A stretch of DNA of 64,000 bases from Brienomyrus brachyistius (taxonomy: Eukaryota; Chordata; Actinopteri; Osteoglossiformes; Mormyridae), in NCBI RefSeq assembly GCF_023856365.1, contig NC_064538.1, forward strand, positions 17,502,935 to 17,566,934. Direction: 5' to 3'. Both the position numbers and the translations under genes were made by a program. The notes under the pieces are model-generated. The model ran no database searches and had not been told where the DNA came from. It was given only the letters and a program-made list of their open reading frames with translations. Below, piece after piece: positions 35,501 through 48,962 of the stretch (position 1 is the first letter of the stretch; every line of letters starts with the position of its first letter).

Positions 35501-36412
35501 TGATCTTGAATTAAAAGATTCAATAGTAGGTGCAAGTCTATCTAGTTCTGGCCAGAGGGGCTTTGAAAGAGCAGTGAAAAATTACTTTTTATGAAACTTG
35601 TCAGTACCGAAGGGAAGTCGTGTTTAATTTATATGTCGATGTAAAACAGAGCGGCGTTGAAACAGTCCCCAGCCCAGGTTAGTGAAATGGGAGTGTACTC
35701 AACATAGTCCGTAATCTGTTTCGCTGAACTACACTATACCCTTTACTCTAAATGTTAAAGTTTCAGACCTTATTGTAAAATCGTCTTCATCTTTCTCAGT
35801 CTCTGCAGGCTGTGAAGGGGGTATTCCGAACAAATCATCTCCTCGTCACGAAACTCTAATCGTACGAAATGTGACTATTTATGACGAAAATCGTATTTTG
35901 ATTTTACGTGGCTTGCCTGTTTTGCAGATATATTTACTTTACACCGCACTTCATACAGGTCGCTGGCTTTTAAAGCTGATTTTAAGTGCACAGCCCTTTG
36001 CAAGACACGATATAAAACAGAGGCGCACATACCTTCTGTAGGTCAGAAGGGGATAATGAATTTAGCAAATATTTAACCACTAGCAGGATCGTTTTTTCTT
36101 TTCCAGCATGCGGCAGTGTTTTCATGTCTCTTTACAGCCTCGACTCGAGGATTTTTTTGCGGAAATGACTGTACTGTAACTTGGAGATGACGGGCTGTGG
36201 ACGTGATGGCGTTCATTGCTCGCTGCTCGCCTCAATTGCTTTCTGCTTTCCTCTGCCGGCTATAGGTTACATCTTTCCATTAACCTCCCAGTAACGTGTT
36301 TTAACCCGGAGAAGATCACCAGTTCTGCCCTTAACCACGTGAATCGGAGCGCTCTTAAAACGCCTATCTCTCTCCTCTCTCTCCTATCCCTCTCTCTTTT
36401 TTCCACGTATAG

Positions 36413-36413
<1 letters not shown>

Positions 36414-36446
<33 letters not shown>
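36414..36446 (+). repeat. (CT)n microsatellite
   Basis: About 16 CT units, preceded by an imperfect CT/CCT-rich stretch from 36364. Confidence 0.95.
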
Positions 36447-36449
<3 letters not shown>

Positions 36450-38180
36450 TCCCTCTCTGGTCGAGCTCAGAGCAGAAGGGAACATGACAGAATGACAGGA
36501 GATGGATTTTTCCACGAGATGTAGAGAACAAATGAGAAATAAACAGCAGCTCTCCTAGGTCGCCTGTGTGAATCGTATGCCGTCGTGAAACCAGCGTAAT
36601 TTGTAAATGCGAGGATCATGAATGAATGAAAGCAGCGCTTATTAACTTGGTAGGTAAAACTGTTTATTTGTTCTGTTCTTCTCTTCTTTATTGTACTGTA
36701 TTCTGAGTATAATTCTTCACTTCAGATCAGAGGTATACCGAGGATGATCGAGCGCATCATTTAAGTGTATTAAGAGTGGATTCAGTTACATAATAGCGAC
36801 ATAGTTGCGTGTACAGTTTTATTAGGATTGTACGGATTATACTATTGGGATCGGGTTTCTTGTAGTAGAAACGGAGCGACGTAAAACTGGTTTCTGCAAA
36901 GCGATAATCAAATATATTGTCTCCGAGAAGAAACAGAGTGAATTAGTTGGATTTAAAAACCGTAACGGAAATACGTAAAAACACATATGGTACACTGCAG
37001 ACATATTTGCAACAGCTAACTGCTAAAACTGTCGTCATTATAACATATGACTCATGATAGTTAAATTAATGGATTTGACTATACATCGAGCATAGAATTA
37101 TTTCTCAGCTCAATATAAATTCAATATTTTCAAGAGCTTTTGATGTTCTGGTTCATTGTACCGGCTAGTAAAATCCTATAACAATAACACCATTCGTTTT
37201 TAAAAGTTGACCAATTCATACTTATGGTGACTTTACACTCATCTATTTGATGACACCGACTTTAGGTTTACATTAACGTAGGCCTATTAACCCCTTTAAA
37301 TAAACCCAATATCGGACGAAGCGCCATATGTGACCTATAATTGACGTTTGAGGAAAGTCCACGTTTAGTAAATGCGTTTTATTACTTAGAAGCATATGGA
37401 CGACATGCACGGTTATTTCAGCGTAATATTAAACATGCACAGCAAACGGTGTGGGCTCTGGCTCAGTGAGTTATCTGCTAATGAAGTGATACCTATTCTA
37501 CTCTGGATAAGAGCTGCCTCCATCTCCATGGCGACCTGGAAATCTCTCATCCAAAGCCATGGAGAGTGCGCGAGGTTCACGCGCGAGGAAGGGATCGGTC
37601 CGCTGCCTGGACAAAGCGACACGCAGGGTGACACGCAGAGGGACCGGGGGACAGAGAGGGGGCAAGGCCCCGCAAGCCAGTCGAAGTGGGGGAAGAGTAA
37701 AAGCCGAGGCCCCGGCACTTTAGCAGAGCCTGTTGCTAACCGAATCCGTGCAGCAAAGTAGCCATTGGTAGATTAATTAAACTGGCTCAGGTGCTTACAG
37801 TACACGCAATCCATTCACTTCCACTTAAGAGGCAAATGACCAAATAAATTATTAACTGGCCAGGAGATCCAGAATAAACCTTTGAGCGCCTGGAATTACA
37901 AGCCTCCATCTGAATACTATAACGCACAGCACGTGTGGATTTGAAAACGTCTATAATTATTGTTATAAGAGGTGAAGTTAAATGCTAAAGATGAAAGTTA
38001 ATTCAAGACAATAGAGACTGTGGCTGAGTATCTACTTTGTCCGGAATTTTCGGAAGAGTAAGTTATAATGCGAAGGAGCCCGTGCACGGTGCATAAGCGT
38101 GACTACGAGGAAACAAAACTAATACACAGCACATGCCAGTGTAGTGGTAAAAAAGTTCACAGATCTTACGCACAATTATT
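36450..38180. other. non-coding block with a small CpG-rich patch
   Basis: AT-rich with retained CpGs. 37525-37730 is GC-rich, with about 16 CpG and an RFX-like CCATGGCGAC. A 121-codon ORF (37396-37761) overlaps this patch but has no recognisable domain. Confidence 0.35.
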
Positions 38181-38187
38181 TGTCATA

Positions 38188-38482
38188 CCATCCATACCAT
38201 ATTCTGAAACCGCTTGTCCTGTTCAGGGTCGCGGGGGGTCCGGATCCTTTGGGCATAAGGCAGGGAACAACCCAGGATGGGATGCCAACCCATCGCAGGG
38301 CACACTCACTCACCTGTCACTAACACATACATGCAATTTGGTAACTCCAATTAGTCTCAGCATGTTTTTGGACTGTGGGGGGAAAACCGAAGTACCCAGA
38401 GGAAAACTATGACGACCGAGGGAGAATATGCGGACTCCGCACACATGACGGAGACTCGAACCCAGGTCTGAGAGGCGCCGTC
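38188..38482 (-). mobile_element. SINE-like element, diverged copy
   Basis: Reverse-strand copy of the 35.1 kb family: CCATCCATACCATATTCTG tail, CCGCTTGTCC, GGGTCGCGGGGGGTCCGGA, CCCATCGCAGGGCACACTCA, TGTTTTTGGACTGTGGGG and GAGACTCGAACCCAGG, with the tRNA-like head missing after about 38482. No duplication found. Confidence 0.8.
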
Positions 38483-39045
38483 TCTTTATTGGCGTACTCA
38501 CATATTAATATGCAAAAGGCACCATTTAATTTTTTAGAAGGCCTTGTAAAGAGAGAATTCACATTTATATTAAAATGTATTTGAACTAGGAAGTTTCTAT
38601 GCTGTCTTCGTGTACATACGCACATTGCGGGTTATGAAATATGTTGCTTAGCCCAAATTACACTAGGTGTAATGGCTCGTCTGAAGATATTTAAACACTA
38701 TACTGGAAAAGATCCCCTCGCACGAAAAAGCTTAACATACTTTTTTGCGGTAGTTAATATTCAGTCCACAGTGGTGATGATGAATAATAATGTTAATCAC
38801 GGACGCGTAGAACATCTGTCTAAATAATGCTGCTTTAATTATGAAGTAGTCGACCCGGTTACCGCCTCCCATTTCTTATCGCCTTTTTATGCTCTTGTGC
38901 TTTTGGCTAATCTGGACTCCGGTAGCTTGTAGTCAAGTGGAAAAACTAAAATGAAGAGGGCGATCTTAGATCGGGTTACTATATATCATTTTTAACATCT
39001 ACTGTTTAACTAATACGGTTTCGTATCGGCGAATTATCTTTACGG

Positions 39046-39046
<1 letters not shown>

Positions 39047-39090
<44 letters not shown>

Positions 39091-39091
39091 T
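39047..39091 (+). repeat. (ATT)n microsatellite
   Basis: About 14 uninterrupted ATT/TTA units. Confidence 0.95.
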
Positions 39092-39487
39092 GTAGATGCT
39101 CCGGTTAGCTAGCGCTGAAACATCATCATTTTTGTAAAAAGCTAGGCTGTAGTTCATTGCGTAAAAGTAATGTTTTAGTTACTTTATAGCTGTGGCATAG
39201 TGGGCCACTGCACACACTCTTTAAAAAGTGTTTTTGTTATACTGTTAAGTTTTAATGATCTGAAACACCCGTGGTTCAAAGTGAGATGTTATGGAGGAAG
39301 TCATCATAGCGACCCCATTTATATTTAGAATGATTATTTTCTTTGCTTTTTGGTATTTGCGGAAATGCAGTTCTTTTTCAGAACCTTGGACAGCAAGCGC
39401 AGGAACTCCACTTCCCACATGCTGAACTGATAGCTAAATTTTATATTATTGCGTTTTACTACTACTGTGATATATGCGGAACTGCTG

Positions 39488-39520
39488 AATAATAATAATA
39501 ATAATGATAATAATAATAAT
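39488..39520 (+). repeat. (AAT)n microsatellite, interrupted
   Basis: AATAATAATAATAATGATAA then TAATAATAATAAT. Confidence 0.9.
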
Positions 39521-40283
39521 TAATCAGCAGAGGCAATCGCAGCAACAGTAGTACGAGTACCGTTATATTGTAGGGACTCTGCAATATCATGTTGCAGTCC
39601 CATAATGTCAAATAAAATATTTACATTATTTTATTCATTTAGGTAATATGGCGTTTATTCTGCTGTTTTGTTGTATGTTTGAAGCAAATTTTATTAGTTT
39701 GTGCTTAAATATTTGCCTCCGCAAAAACATAAGGTTGAGTCCGCATAATAATTAATGGCAAATTACCTGTAGGTCGGGGGCATTATTCAAAGCGTCAGGG
39801 TAGGAAGTGAAAGGAAACTGAACAATTGCTCAATTATGCAGAATCCTCTTAAACATAAAGCGGAAGGAAGACCAGCTTTGTTTTATGGCTCAGGGATGGC
39901 CCAACTGATGTGACTTTTGCCCCCATTTAAGTTTGAAACTGATACGGTCATACTAATTGAATTTATTTAAGCTTTGACTGTATTTTGAAATCAATAAAAA
40001 AGTATCTGTCTTGCATTCCAATTAAAGGCCCAAAGTCACAGGATGCAGATTGTATATTTATTGCATGTTTCATGTATTTGTTTATATGCTGATATGAAGT
40101 AAAAAAGTAAGTGACAGTACATTTTCCGGAACGCAAATGAGTGCATGTTGTGTTTGTTATCTGCGTGTTGGGCTGTTGCCCTGGTCTGCGGGGACATGAG
40201 GAGAGAAAAATTAGAACGAGTCAGTTGGAATGCCGGAGAAGCTGGCATCAGCCTTTGTGCGCGCTTGATGGATGGAACTCCGC

Positions 40284-40297
40284 GTTGCCATGGAGAC
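40284..40297 (+). promoter_or_regulatory. RFX X-box-like motif
   Basis: GTTGCCATGGAGAC fits the RFX X-box pattern (GTTGCC ATGG AGAC) closely. Motif match only; function not shown. Confidence 0.3.
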
Positions 40298-41931
40298 CAT
40301 CCATGCTGCTGAGCTGATGTTTCTCGGGAAAAACCAAGGAATTTTCCCTGAGACTGACTGCCCGAACACACTAGGGATGTTTGAATGTTAAACCTGCTTT
40401 ATGGCGCAAAGGGGAGATTCGCAGTATTCTTTGGGATGCAGGAGTATGACATTTTGAGGGAAACGTGACTGAAAATGCTACCATTCCTGTAACCAAAAAA
40501 AGGGCAGCTGCTGCTTTGCATGGTTAGAAACCCGTCTTTGCTTTCGAAACATTTTCAAGACAATATCTATATGCTTTTGCTCTGATTTCCCACAAGATAT
40601 AAGCCAACATCATCCCAGGATTCTAAATGTGGTTGAATTAGGAACTCTTATGTAATGCGATGAAGATGTAAGCACAAGCCTCTAATTTTAAAATTGTATT
40701 CAAAATAAAATATTGGTGAGGATGTCAGTACAAACCAACAGGCCAGGCAGTTTTCGGCTCTGGCATTTCCAATGTGAAATGAGCCTTTGCTGTAGGTTTG
40801 TGATGCCTAAATACTGCCATACCTTGAGAGAAGTGCACGGTTCATCGGTGGGAAATTGATTTGCGGATAATTGTTTTGATAAATTCAGGGATCTTAAGCA
40901 GGTCCTCATATTGGATCAGGCCCATTTAGACTGGGAGTTATCTAATAAGGACATTAGCGACGGAGTCTCCTTTGAGTTGTGAGTCTGCCAGGAGTTTATG
41001 CAATGTGACATCAACATTATTAGATACTGTCAGCTTTACTAAGGTACATAAAGATAGACTGGGGGTAGTCGCTCGGCTTGAGATTATACCGCATCTCAAC
41101 CTGGGTCTGTCGTCGACCGGCTGTAATACAATATAGTCATAAAATGGACATGCTGGAAAAGGTAGCATACATCATAGCTGATAAGCACACAGGCTCATAA
41201 ATTTAAGGCGGTTTGCCAAAGACCCGGCAGATGACCCTGATGTAGTTCCCTTAGTAGGGTCTGCTTTGAGGCTGCCCATTGTAGTAAGTGTTTGTGGTGA
41301 AACCTTGGGAACCTCATGGAAATACAGGGTTTGAGTAGCGGTAAACACCGCGGTTGACCCTTACCAGCACATTTAAACTCCATTATTAACCCCAGGGAAA
41401 ATAAAAACAGGCTGTAAACGGGTTAAACAGTTTGGATGAAAATGTCAACCCAGTAGCTAGAGGTAATAATGCCGAGCTTGTGGGAAGTCGTGAGGTAAAG
41501 ATCCTGCCCCACAGGCCTGTGGCAAAACTCCCGTCATGCCGTCCCTCATTTAGGTTAGATTTGATTACAGCTCTCCTGTAGCTTCTCCTACGGAGAGTGT
41601 TTATTATCTGATGATGTCTCCGCACATGCAAGAAGAGAGTAGCTCACACTTCCCTGATGTGTGTGAGAAACAAACAGCCAACAGGAACGACTAAGAAGGT
41701 GACGTCGTGGTCATCTGTAAGATCGTGAGAGTCGTGCGGGAGGCCTCGCACATTCCTGATCTTATGTGCGTTGGATATTGGGAAAAAGTGTATTCATAGT
41801 GACACTGGGATTTTGGGCGGAAGGAAATTGTATATGCTAACTTGTGCGCAGAATGAGAATTAATGAGAATCAAGCTGATATTTGTTGGAATTGCACAGAA
41901 GATGTTGGAATATAGACTTATACAGACAGGG

Positions 41932-42110
41932 GCGAATAAAAGGGCGGGGCCACAGGGGCACTGTCCCCAGCTGAAAGCTGATTAGCCCTTGAATCACCCC
42001 CTCCCACATCACTCACTGATTCAAAGGATATCACTGGTTAATGATAAGGCCGGCCCCTCCTTATTAATGATAGCCACATTTATGCCATCCACCTTAAAAA
42101 TCCAAGACCA
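41932..42110 (+). repeat. dispersed repeat A, copy 2
   Basis: Partner of 17608-17780. Same order of phrases with point differences and small indels, consistent with an old transposed repeat. Confidence 0.7.
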
Positions 42111-42114
42111 TGTT

Positions 42115-43510
42115 ACAGATATTTTTTATACCTAGGAAAACAAAAGGTATGTTGTTTGCATGTTAGGATGGGGTGGCTGATTAAACTCTGCCTTCAACTC
42201 GCTTGTCTGTCAGTCAGCATGGATGGGGGTGGGAAGGGGGGGGGGGTTCTGCAAATTTGTATCCAGGTGCTCTTTGATATTCCAGGGTCCATTTTGCTCA
42301 CCTGAAGCAGGTTTCTTGGCAACCAGCTGGAGCATTGGCTTCCTTTGAAGCGAGCCATAGTGTGCGATTATTACCTTTTCTAGGATGGAAGTGGAGGGAA
42401 AACTCCATACTCCCAGAGCAATGCCAATTACCCATGAGGAAAGACTGACATTTGCTGAAATAGATCAATCAGAAAACAACAAATCCATCGGATAACGAGT
42501 TTTCCACCACGGTGCATCTCACCTGCTCCCCTTCATATCCGCTCAGTAATGGATGCGTTAATAACTGCACGCCTGAACATTTAAAGCTGTCACAGGGAGG
42601 CCTTGCTAACGGGACCTCTCTGCCGATCAGGTCCGGTCTTCCTGCGCCTCTTCATTAGGGATGAACAGAAATCATCCCCGGCATCGCAGGATAATGAATT
42701 TCGATTGTATTTGGTTGGTGGCAGGTGGCTGACACGACATGCCATTCGTCACACTGACTCCAGGAACCCTAAAAGTGATCATATATCCCATCATGCCTCC
42801 TTCTCAGTCATCGGCGCCCTCATTTCCCTTCTGCTGCTGATTCGGTTAACCCTAGCTAGCTAAACTTCATTAGTCTGATAAACGGGCAGAAACATGCCCT
42901 CCGCAGGTAATAACTGCGCTGAAATCAGAGAGTTACACTGTGTTTCTTACGCTTTGGGTCTCGGCCGCGGTAGGTAAGTCATATCCATGTCTCCGCCTCC
43001 TCCTTTGATGTGTTTTATTCATATAACATCTTAAAGTCGGACATCAAAGAAACATAGTACCTCAGCAGAAGTCTCCTCAGTGGTCTTTTGATTGCATGTC
43101 AAGTGGCAATACTTGATTTAATTGTGGATAGACTTTTAAAAACGGCACATTTCAGGTAGCCAGACGACGACAACATTGCTTTTCTGATTCAGGGTCGTGA
43201 CTTAAAAAAAAAACAAAAAAAGTTTTGTCTGACTTATTCCATCCATCGTTTATTTGTAAAAGCATAGATATCTGATTAACTGAAATGAGCACTAGAGTGC
43301 TGTTTTTAAGCAAATGGATCCAAAACATTTCAGTGTAGTGTAAATCACAATGCAGTGCTTTGTGATCTGCAGTCTATTGATTTCTTGAAGGAACCCCCCC
43401 CCCCGTTCACTGCCGTTCTGTTAGACCCGCATCATATTTGTATTACAGCTGCACTGACCTGGAATGTAGGCACTGGTCTGTTGTTTCTGGCCACCCACTG
43501 CCTCCCTCCC
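42115..43510. other. no gene recognised
   Basis: Non-coding, with long G (42236-42246) and C (43394-43404) runs. Confidence 0.4.
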
Positions 43511-43514
43511 CATG

Positions 43515-43612
43515 TGTAGTGACTGCTTGTGGCCAACAGGGGGCCCCTGAATCTCAGAGGCCACACGCAAATGTGTGGTTTGAATGATGGTAAACACCAC
43601 TGCTGCCAGGCA
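43515..43612 (+). repeat. dispersed repeat B, copy 2
   Basis: GTAGTGACTGCTTGTGGCCA then ACAGGGGGCCCC, CTCAGAGGCC and GGTAAACACCACTGCTG. Same family as 18008, 46431 and 54623. Confidence 0.7.
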
Positions 43613-43619
43613 ATACTGT

Positions 43620-46420
43620 GCTACTGCTGAACCAGGGGCCCTGGCAATGACTGTCTGTGTGTACTAACCTGACCGGATCCGGCTCCAGATGGAAGCTCGT
43701 TCGGCGAGGAGGTCCACACCTAATGAACTTACTAACGGGCCGTTGACACTAATGACTCATCTGCATGGTTGGGGCCTCTCTAAGGAGAGCAGGAATTAGG
43801 CACATTAGCTCCGCTTAGTGAAAAGTACAGATGTATCATTTGATCTGAAGATTATAATTAACTTTATGCCATACCCTCCTTGCAAAATCCACCAGAAGAT
43901 TTGTCGACACCCCCCCACGTTCGGGACTGTTCCGTCCCTGTTTTGTGCATCATAGTTGCTTTGTTGGATCTCTCTGTAGGGTGCCCACTGGGACAGTGGT
44001 TATTTTTTCATACCGAAGGCCTTCCCAGGCCTAGATTTACAAAAGCAGGGTGGCTTACTGCACACACATGATTGGTTAATAATGGCTCTTGGGCTCCCAG
44101 GATGACGCCCACTTCTGATTAATTGCTGTACCACATATCATTAATTTTTGTTGAGGGCTGGGAAAATGGACTTTGCGTAAAAAGAAGCAGGAGAGGAGAG
44201 GAAGGAAACCTTGGGCCAAAGGCATAGGGTCTGAATTTGGGGGACTGTTTTTTAAGTATATTTTCTGGCTTTGAATGCTTTGAATGCTTTATTGCATTTA
44301 TTGCATTGAATGTTTCATTGTTTATTCGTCTCGGTCTAAAAAGGTCACAAGGTACATAAATCATATGTTTGTAATTCCTCACGCTTAAGCAAATCAGAAG
44401 TTCTCTTTGTCCCTAACTTGCGACACTGCGATTTACATACGGAACTATTGTTCCTGGTATTGTCTTCATCCTTTTTCTGAAGACGCCTTTGCACTGTGCT
44501 TGTAGTGGTGATTCCGTGATTCGCTATGCTTGTAAAATTGGTGTTGTAGGAGCATGCAACCTTGCACTTCGGCTTAAAAAATGCAAACTTCAGTTAATGT
44601 ATCTTGAGAAATGCACGCGCAGGAGTAAAATACTATATTACAGGCTTGTTTGCACGAGCCATTTTTAAATCATGCGGAATTATTGTTGGGGTTTGGAAAG
44701 AACGTGTGAAACTAAGATATAATTTGATAATAGTGGTAAAGAGCCACATATAGGAACGTGTAATATTTACAAATAATGATAACCTCCTTTGTTTTTCAGA
44801 CATTTCAGGTTTAAATTCCTCTTTTCGTACAGTGTGAAACGAGAACATATGGTGGGTAGGCTCTACTTTCTTTGCACAACTGTAAAGAAACCCGTCCAGT
44901 TATGTAAGATTACTAGAGAGGACATTCCACACCCCCACACAGCAATTGACCCCAAAGGTGCACCTGTATTTCTTTATTATTTTAACTCGATTAACTTAAA
45001 TACTAAGCTGCTTTCATGACACATTCATCATATTAATCACAGTAGGGAAGTACACTTAAATACTGCATATTTCACTTTGCTGAAGTAATAAAATGGGTCT
45101 TTCTTTGTTTAATTCACTGTCATGTAGATTGTTGTCAGAACCTGGCAGTGTTCCCCGTTCCCACTGAGAATGTACCATCCACTTTTGAAATTGACTTCTT
45201 TACTTTTTCACAGCTTCACAGAATCATAAGGAAATGGAAGCCGAACAGGGACATTTAAAGTGACGGGTATATAAATTGTAAATGTGTGTCACAGGTGTCG
45301 GCATGAAGCGAAACACTGATGACTTAGCGATTGTGTGACTCTGTCTCTGCAAAACAACTAGGACAGATATCCTGTGGTTCTCCATTTAGAAGGTACAGTA
45401 GTATCATCTTCTTAAGACCAAATGGATATTTTGGGTGGACTGTACCTTTAACAGAAGACAAACGGAACCACAATAGACAGTAAATAGGTCTTTCAGTCCA
45501 TTAGAAAAACAAGAGCTTTTATTACAAAAAAATAAAATCCAACATCATTTTGCTGCCTTTTTGAACCCTGTTGCTCATAAATGTTCGGTCGCCCCAGTGA
45601 GGCCAATGAGAGAACCGCAGCTACAATTGCTGTCCTGGGCAGCTGCTGGTCAGACATTATCTGAAAACAGTACATTGCCGGAGATTCCTCCACTGGGAGT
45701 GCTTCTAAGCAATTGCTTTTATTCCTCTGAAAAAAAATGCAAGAACGTTCCCTGCGAGTTCGAATCATGCATTGTCTCTCCCTTTCTTCCTTATGGATAA
45801 TTATCGTTGTTTTTTTTCCAGCTGATTTGATTAAGTGGCTTATTGTCTCTTTCGTTCAGACAGAATGGCTTGCGGTTGACTCAGTCTTTATGATACAACT
45901 CGTCCCTTCGGAGAATAGATCTGATTAAATTAAGCACTCACTGTTTCCTTACAGTATGTGAGCCTCATCACTGCAGACGGTCAGGTGCCGGCAGTCGTTC
46001 CAGCTTCATCTGCGGATGCGCAGTTCCTCCCGTCACCCACGCCAGCTGCGGAAATTCCCTCATTTATACCGGAAGATAGAGCGTCTGGCTGGATCGCCGG
46101 GAAGAGCTTTATGGATACTGGGATTTCCCCACCTTCTCGAATTTGTGAACTTTTGGTGACGGGGCAATACTCTGAGGCAGAAGTGTGTTGTTGTGTTTCA
46201 TCACGTAGGAGGGCGATTTTACAGAGCTCACAGCCAGCCCTGAATGGGGTGTTTGCTTACTCAGAAAGACGGCGTGATTAGTGGGCTAATTTTAAGCAGC
46301 CGGGGTGTTCAGCTGCAGAGAAGGCGATTCGGCCATAATAGAGGGAACAGACAATAGAGCTTTCATGACAAGACAGACACACGGGCACCTGGTTAGAGCC
46401 GTCAGATGCGCCCCCTCCCC
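43620..46420. other. no gene recognised
   Basis: Non-coding. A small iteration of TTTGAATGC and TTATTGCATT phrases occurs at 44270-44310. The 107-codon ORF at 45958-46281 follows an acceptor-like CTTACAG but has no recognisable motif. Confidence 0.4.
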
Positions 46421-46430
46421 CCCCCCTCCA

Positions 46431-46514
46431 GTATAGTAACTGTCTGTGGCCAACAGGGGGCCCCAAACTTCAGAGGCCCCAAGCAATTGTATGGTGGTCG
46501 ACACTGCCGCTGAT
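46431..46514 (+). repeat. dispersed repeat B, copy 3
   Basis: ATAGTAACTGTCTGTGGCCA with ACAGGGGGCCCC, CTTCAGAGGCCCC and GTCGACACTGCCGCTG, plus a C-rich run just before it. Confidence 0.7.
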
Positions 46515-46760
46515 GGCCTTTGAATATCAGACTTATTTTTACAAACTGACCAATAATGCTTTCAAAACCTTAATTATATCTGAGCACCTTAGCTGAAAGC
46601 TGAGATGAAAAGAAATGATTATAATACCTGTTTCTTATGTAAGTTTAAAAATAAGGGCTTGAGTACGATGATAAAAGATAATGAGCCTGTGGGGCATTAC
46701 CGGCAGATCTGAGGGCTGGCATGGCGGGGTAGGGTGGCCGAGTGAGTGCGGGTGCGAGTC

Positions 46761-47240
46761 TCAGGAGGGCAGAGGAGGTCTCAGGAAGGCAGGGAAGCCC
46801 TTGGGAAGGTAGGGGAGGCCTCAGGAAAGCAGGGGAGGCCTCGGGAAGGCAGGGAAGCCCTTGGGAAGGTAGGGGAGGCCTCAGGAAAGCAGGGGAGGCC
46901 TCGGGAAGGCAGGAAAGCCCTTGGGAAGGTAGGGGAGGCCTCGGGAAGGTAGGGGAGGCCTCAGGAAAGCAGGGGAGGCCTCGGGAAGGTAGGGGAGGCC
47001 TCGGGAAGGTAGGGGAGGCCTCAGGAAAGCAGGGGAGGCCTCGGGAAGGTAGGGGAGGCCTCAGGAAAGCAGGGGAGGCCTCGGGAAGGCAGGGGAGGCC
47101 TCGGGAAGGCAGGGAAGCCCTTGGGAAAGCAGAGAAGGCCTCTGGAAGGCAGGGAAGCCCTTGAGAAGGCAGGGGAGGCCTTGGAAAGGTAGGGAAGCCC
47201 ATGGGGAGGCAGGAAAGGCCTTGGAAAGGTAGGGAAGGCT
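46761..47240 (+). repeat. minisatellite, 24 units of exactly 20 bp
   Basis: 480 bases made of 24 consecutive 20-bp units (consensus near TCGGGAAGGTAGGGGAGGCC) with no length change in any unit. Units fall into a few sequence types that recur in threes, giving a 60-bp higher-order pattern in places (46801-46860 and 46861-46920 are almost identical). Because 20 is not a multiple of three and the unit lacks stops, ORFs open on both strands through the array. Confidence 0.97.
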
Positions 47241-47244
47241 CGGC

Positions 47245-48960
47245 ACACATCCCCTTCTGCAGTCCAACAGGAAACAGGCCTGTCTCTGTAGGCTGTGTCA
47301 TTTCATACATTTCACCCCTCAAATTTATGAATGAATCTGCACGAAATCCTGATTTATTACTAAACAAATAGACAAAGGAAAATGACTTAAAGCACCACAC
47401 TCTACCTTCTCAGATGACTGATACCATCAGTTCATGACTGATACCATCGGTCCAAGGTCAGATGGCTTGTCTTTCTTTTTAATACAGATCCACCATGGCT
47501 TCAACATACAGGACATTCTACGTACTTTAAACCGCAATATAATATAACTGACATCTGCAGTGGAAAGCCAAGAAGTCTATGACACAAATACATTTTGATA
47601 ATAGTTAATATTAACACTTCAACCTCCCAGGATTGTCTTAGCTTGAAAGTCGGCTATAGTAGAACACTGCAATTTGATTTGGCTTGATAAGTATAAGTAC
47701 TGAAATGTCTGATTCGGTACCAGCCTGGGTGCTGGTTTGATCTGAATCTTTATTGCTGGATTTGTTGTCTTTGAAAATGGTCCTTGACAGACTGGGTTTT
47801 GGGAGATATTCACATCCACTTATGCAAGGCTGCCATCAGCCAGTGGCATCAGGTAAGCTCAGTGCTCCAGGTTGCACCTGGTGGTTGTAGGCTCACGTTT
47901 TCCCCATTTCCTCTTAAGCGGTTTGCCTTCATGAGCAGAGTGAGGAATATTGCTCTGTGATTCTCTGTCACTCTCCATACGTTCCCTCTCAAAGGAAGGT
48001 TAATGACCATGATGTTACCTAACTGACAGGTAACTTTCCCAAGAGTCTCGTGGATGGAAAATGTTAACTTTCACAACCCTCAGGCGTTTTCAGATTTTTT
48101 TATCTGACGTGTTTTTCCCCTGAGGGGGAAGGATGACGGACAGAGTTGTTGTGTGGAAGAATATGTCGGGCAAGGGTGGGCAATGCTTATCCCGCGGTTG
48201 TATAAGGGCGCCACTTAGAGGCAGAGGGCATCCCAGTTCATCCCACATGTGCTCTTCCGGGGGTGAATTTATCTGGCGGCCCTGGGCTGACATCAGCATG
48301 GACACTCGGGTGTTAGCGGTTTAACTAACTGTTGCATTTTTCCCGTGGCAGGGTGAGGCCCTGGTGTTTGGTGGGTGCTGGGCTACAGTGTACGATGGCC
48401 CATCCATGAATCCGCCCTTGTGCATCTGTGACGGTTGGCCGCTTGTGCCACACTCATGGCCCCAATGACAGGCCGGGCGTGGAGCTGATGCATGCCGGCT
48501 GCTGAAATCCTCAATGAAGAATGACGTATCTCCTCGGGGCGAAGTGTTGGTGCCCGCAGGTGTGCAGAGCATGGCCCCCGTAATCCCATGCGTATGCCAG
48601 GGAAACTTTGACGCTGGACTGCCACAGGGATGCTGTGTCTGCCCCAGGGAGGTGGGCAGGGGTAGTGGTGCTTCATCACTGTCAACATGGCCGCAAAATA
48701 GGACTCCACATTCACATGTTAGCACACCCCCAGCCCCTGACACACAGTGGCTGAAGGTAATAGGTTGTAATGGGGAGACCACACAAAGGTATATGCGTTT
48801 GGGTGTGAGTGTGTCATATATAAGCTAGTGCTTTATGATTCTATTTGTATTTGATCTTTAGGTACATATATTTTATATACAGTTTACATATCTATGCAAA
48901 CTGGTGACTTATCATTTTAATTATTTTGTATATATACTGCATAAATATATGTAAGTTAAT
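47245..48960. other. no gene recognised
   Basis: Non-coding. 48.09-48.78 kb is GC-richer with overlapping ORFs on both strands (up to 153 codons), none with a recognisable domain or splice support. Confidence 0.4.
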
Positions 48961-48962
48961 AA

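Larger units (their letters stand above)
38500..41930. other. non-coding block, AT-rich, no gene recognised
   Basis: It contains the two trinucleotide microsatellites listed separately and an RFX-type X-box match at 40284-40297. No supported exon. Confidence 0.35.

Noticed and set aside
45958..46281. 107-codon ORF after an acceptor-like CTTACAG
   Set aside because: No similarity recognised, and a single acceptor-like site is expected by chance.
46761..47240. CRISPR-like array
   Set aside because: Units are contiguous without unique spacers, in a vertebrate genome. It is a minisatellite.
46645..47400. 251-codon minus-strand ORF, rich in Pro, Leu and Ser
   Set aside because: It runs through the 20-bp minisatellite, which lacks stops in every frame. 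The non-repeat ends have no recognisable domain.
48320..48782. Overlapping 153- and 110-codon minus-strand ORFs
   Set aside because: GC-rich sequence open in several frames; no domain or splice evidence.
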